Source: Actinomycetes bacterium
GTDB taxonomy: Bacteria > Actinomycetota > Actinomycetes > S36-B12 > UBA5976
Direction of reading: 5' to 3'
NCBI GenBank assembly: GCA_021814565.1
Contig: JAKAIC010000009.1
Coordinates: 1-37,857 of the forward strand
DNA: 37,857 nucleotides
The translations under genes and the position numbers were made by a program. Each line of letters opens with the position of its first letter. Within the stretch, counting starts at the first letter, position 1. The notes beneath the pieces are model-generated. The model was not told the origin of the DNA. It saw only the letters and a program-made list of their open reading frames with translations, and searched no databases. Below, in pieces: positions 36,699-37,857 of the stretch.

Positions 36699-37649
36699 AT
36701 GTCACGAATTGCCGTTACCGGTGCCACTGGATTTGTCGGAAGCAATGTCGCCGAGGTCCTCGCCTCCCGAGGCCACGAGGTCATCGGTCTGGTGCGAACC
36801 CTTCCCAGGTTGCCCACCCCTTGGCGACCTCAGCTCACGGACTTCGGCAGCGCAGACAGCATCGCCGCCGCCATGGGCAGCGTGGACGCAGTGGTGCACT
36901 GCGCCATCACCAATGACTTCCACATGCTGATGAACGACCGTCCCAGGGCCTATCAGTCCTTTGTGGACCTCACCAATCTGGTCACGCGCGCGGCGCGGGG
37001 TGCCCACCTCGTCTACATCTCCACGGACTGGACCATGGACGGAACGCGCCACCTCACCCCGGAGACAGATTTCGGGAACCCCATCAACATCTACGGCTTC
37101 CTCAAGGCCATGGGTGAGCAGGTTGTGCGGGACCTCGCTCCTGACTCCGGCGCCGTGTGTCGCATCGGTGGCGTGATGGGCGCGCATCGGTTGCAGGCAG
37201 TGGGACCACGTTCGCAGGACGTTGGCTTCGGTTACTTCGTCATCTCGCTGGTCCAGGCTCTGCAAGCCGGCGAGCGCTTCGCGGTGTGGGGCGGACCCTT
37301 CGTGAATGCGATCGCAACCCCCTCCCTGGCCTCGGAGATCGGGGCCGAGGTCGAGCGGGTGATCCTCCGCGGTGCCACCGGCAACCTGCACCTGGTCGGC
37401 GACGACGCCGTGGGCCGCATGGAGCTGGCGCAACTTGTCTGCGACGTCTTCGATCTCGATCCCACACTGCTCGACGAGATCGACGCGCCGGAGGAACAGC
37501 GCTTCCCGCAAGCCGTGCCGGTCGACACCTCACTCAGCAACACGCTCACCAAGCAGGCGCTGGCATTGGGGGAGACACCACTGCGCGAGTTGCTGGTGGC
37601 ACTGCGGCGAGAGTCGGAGACCGGCGTACTGCAACCGCTCACAAACTGA
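36699..37649 (+). CDS. NAD(P)-dependent epimerase/sugar reductase (RmlD/extended SDR-like)
   Basis: MSRIAVTGATGFVGSNVAEVLASRGHEVIGLVR..., VDAVVHCAI, LVYISTDWTMDG, INIYGFLKAMGEQVVRD (YxxxK). Confidence 0.9.
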   Translation: MSRIAVTGATGFVGSNVAEVLASRGHEVIGLVRTLPRLPTPWRPQLTDFGSADSIAAAMGSVDAVVHCAITNDFHMLMNDRPRAYQSFVDLTNLVTRAARGAHLVYISTDWTMDGTRHLTPETDFGNPINIYGFLKAMGEQVVRDLAPDSGAVCRIGGVMGAHRLQAVGPRSQDVGFGYFVISLVQALQAGERFAVWGGPFVNAIATPSLASEIGAEVERVILRGATGNLHLVGDDAVGRMELAQLVCDVFDLDPTLLDEIDAPEEQRFPQAVPVDTSLSNTLTKQALALGETPLRELLVALRRESETGVLQPLTN

Positions 37650-37659
37650 GCGGAAGCAT

Positions 37660-37692
37660 GATGAGGGGTCCTGCAGTGCAGGGCCCCTCATC
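37660..37692. terminator. Bidirectional terminator hairpin between convergent genes
   Basis: 15-bp inverted repeat with one G.U pair, GATGAGGGGTCCTGC-AGT-GCAGGGCCCCTCATC. Confidence 0.8.
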
Positions 37693-37706
37693 ACGTCTGA
37701 GCGAAC

Positions 37707-37857
37707 TCAGCGACCGATCTCGTGCTTCAAAGCATCGAGTTCCGCGCCACCGGCCATGGCCTTGGTGAGTTCCTCGAGCTGCAACGTCTGGCGTTCGTAC
37801 TGGCTGGCCAGTTTGCCGCGATTGAGCAGGTAGAACCGATCGCCCACCAGTGCCGCG
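37707..37857 (-). CDS. Sugar ABC transporter ATP-binding protein, C-terminal end; truncated by the window edge
   Basis: Reverse translation ...AALVGDRFYLLNRGKLASTYERQTLQLEELTKAMAGGAELDALKHEIGR* resembles C-termini of carbohydrate ABC ATPases. Confidence 0.75.
   Translation of the reverse strand, partial: AALVGDRFYLLNRGKLASQYERQTLQLEELTKAMAGGAELDALKHEIGR

Noticed and set aside
1-37857. CRISPR array, tRNA/rRNA genes, toxin-antitoxin or defence island
   Set aside because: None seen on either strand; no regularly spaced repeats and no recognisable defence proteins.

Overview
This is a high-GC, actinobacterial-looking chromosomal window. It contains densely packed metabolic and transport operons plus one small mobile-element patch. 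Left to right: the 5' end of a Mur-ligase/MurT-like gene (truncated at base 1); a complete IS110-family transposase next to an IS256-type transposase remnant; tadA and upp (divergent); a homospermidine synthase; an Xaa-Pro aminopeptidase with a possible small ORF upstream; a VIT-family protein; a lipoprotein; a dipeptide/oligopeptide ABC operon in the order C-SBP-B-D-F; a beta-CASP metallo-beta-lactamase nuclease; an HisC-like aminotransferase; a secreted FMN-binding protein; a secreted alpha/beta hydrolase coupled to a branched-chain-amino-acid-type ABC transporter; an SRPBCC protein; msrB; and, from about 25 to 38 kb, an inositol-catabolism island. The island holds iolC-iolB-ROK kinase-aldehyde dehydrogenase-tdh-kbl, a HutC-type GntR regulator, iolD-iolA-transaldolase-like, an NAD-dependent epimerase and the 3' end of a sugar ABC ATPase. 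Best leads: (1) a transaldolase-like protein in the iolD-iolA operon, where the IolJ-type aldolase is otherwise not visible; (2) a probable IS110 bridge-RNA region; (3) a recurrent YANNNt-N6/7-start-codon arrangement implying widespread leaderless transcription; (4) a densely structured leader and a 19-bp hairpin bracketing the peptide SBP gene; (5) related palindromes suggesting the iol operators. No tRNA, rRNA or CRISPR was seen. All family calls were made by eye from the translations; no database search was run.
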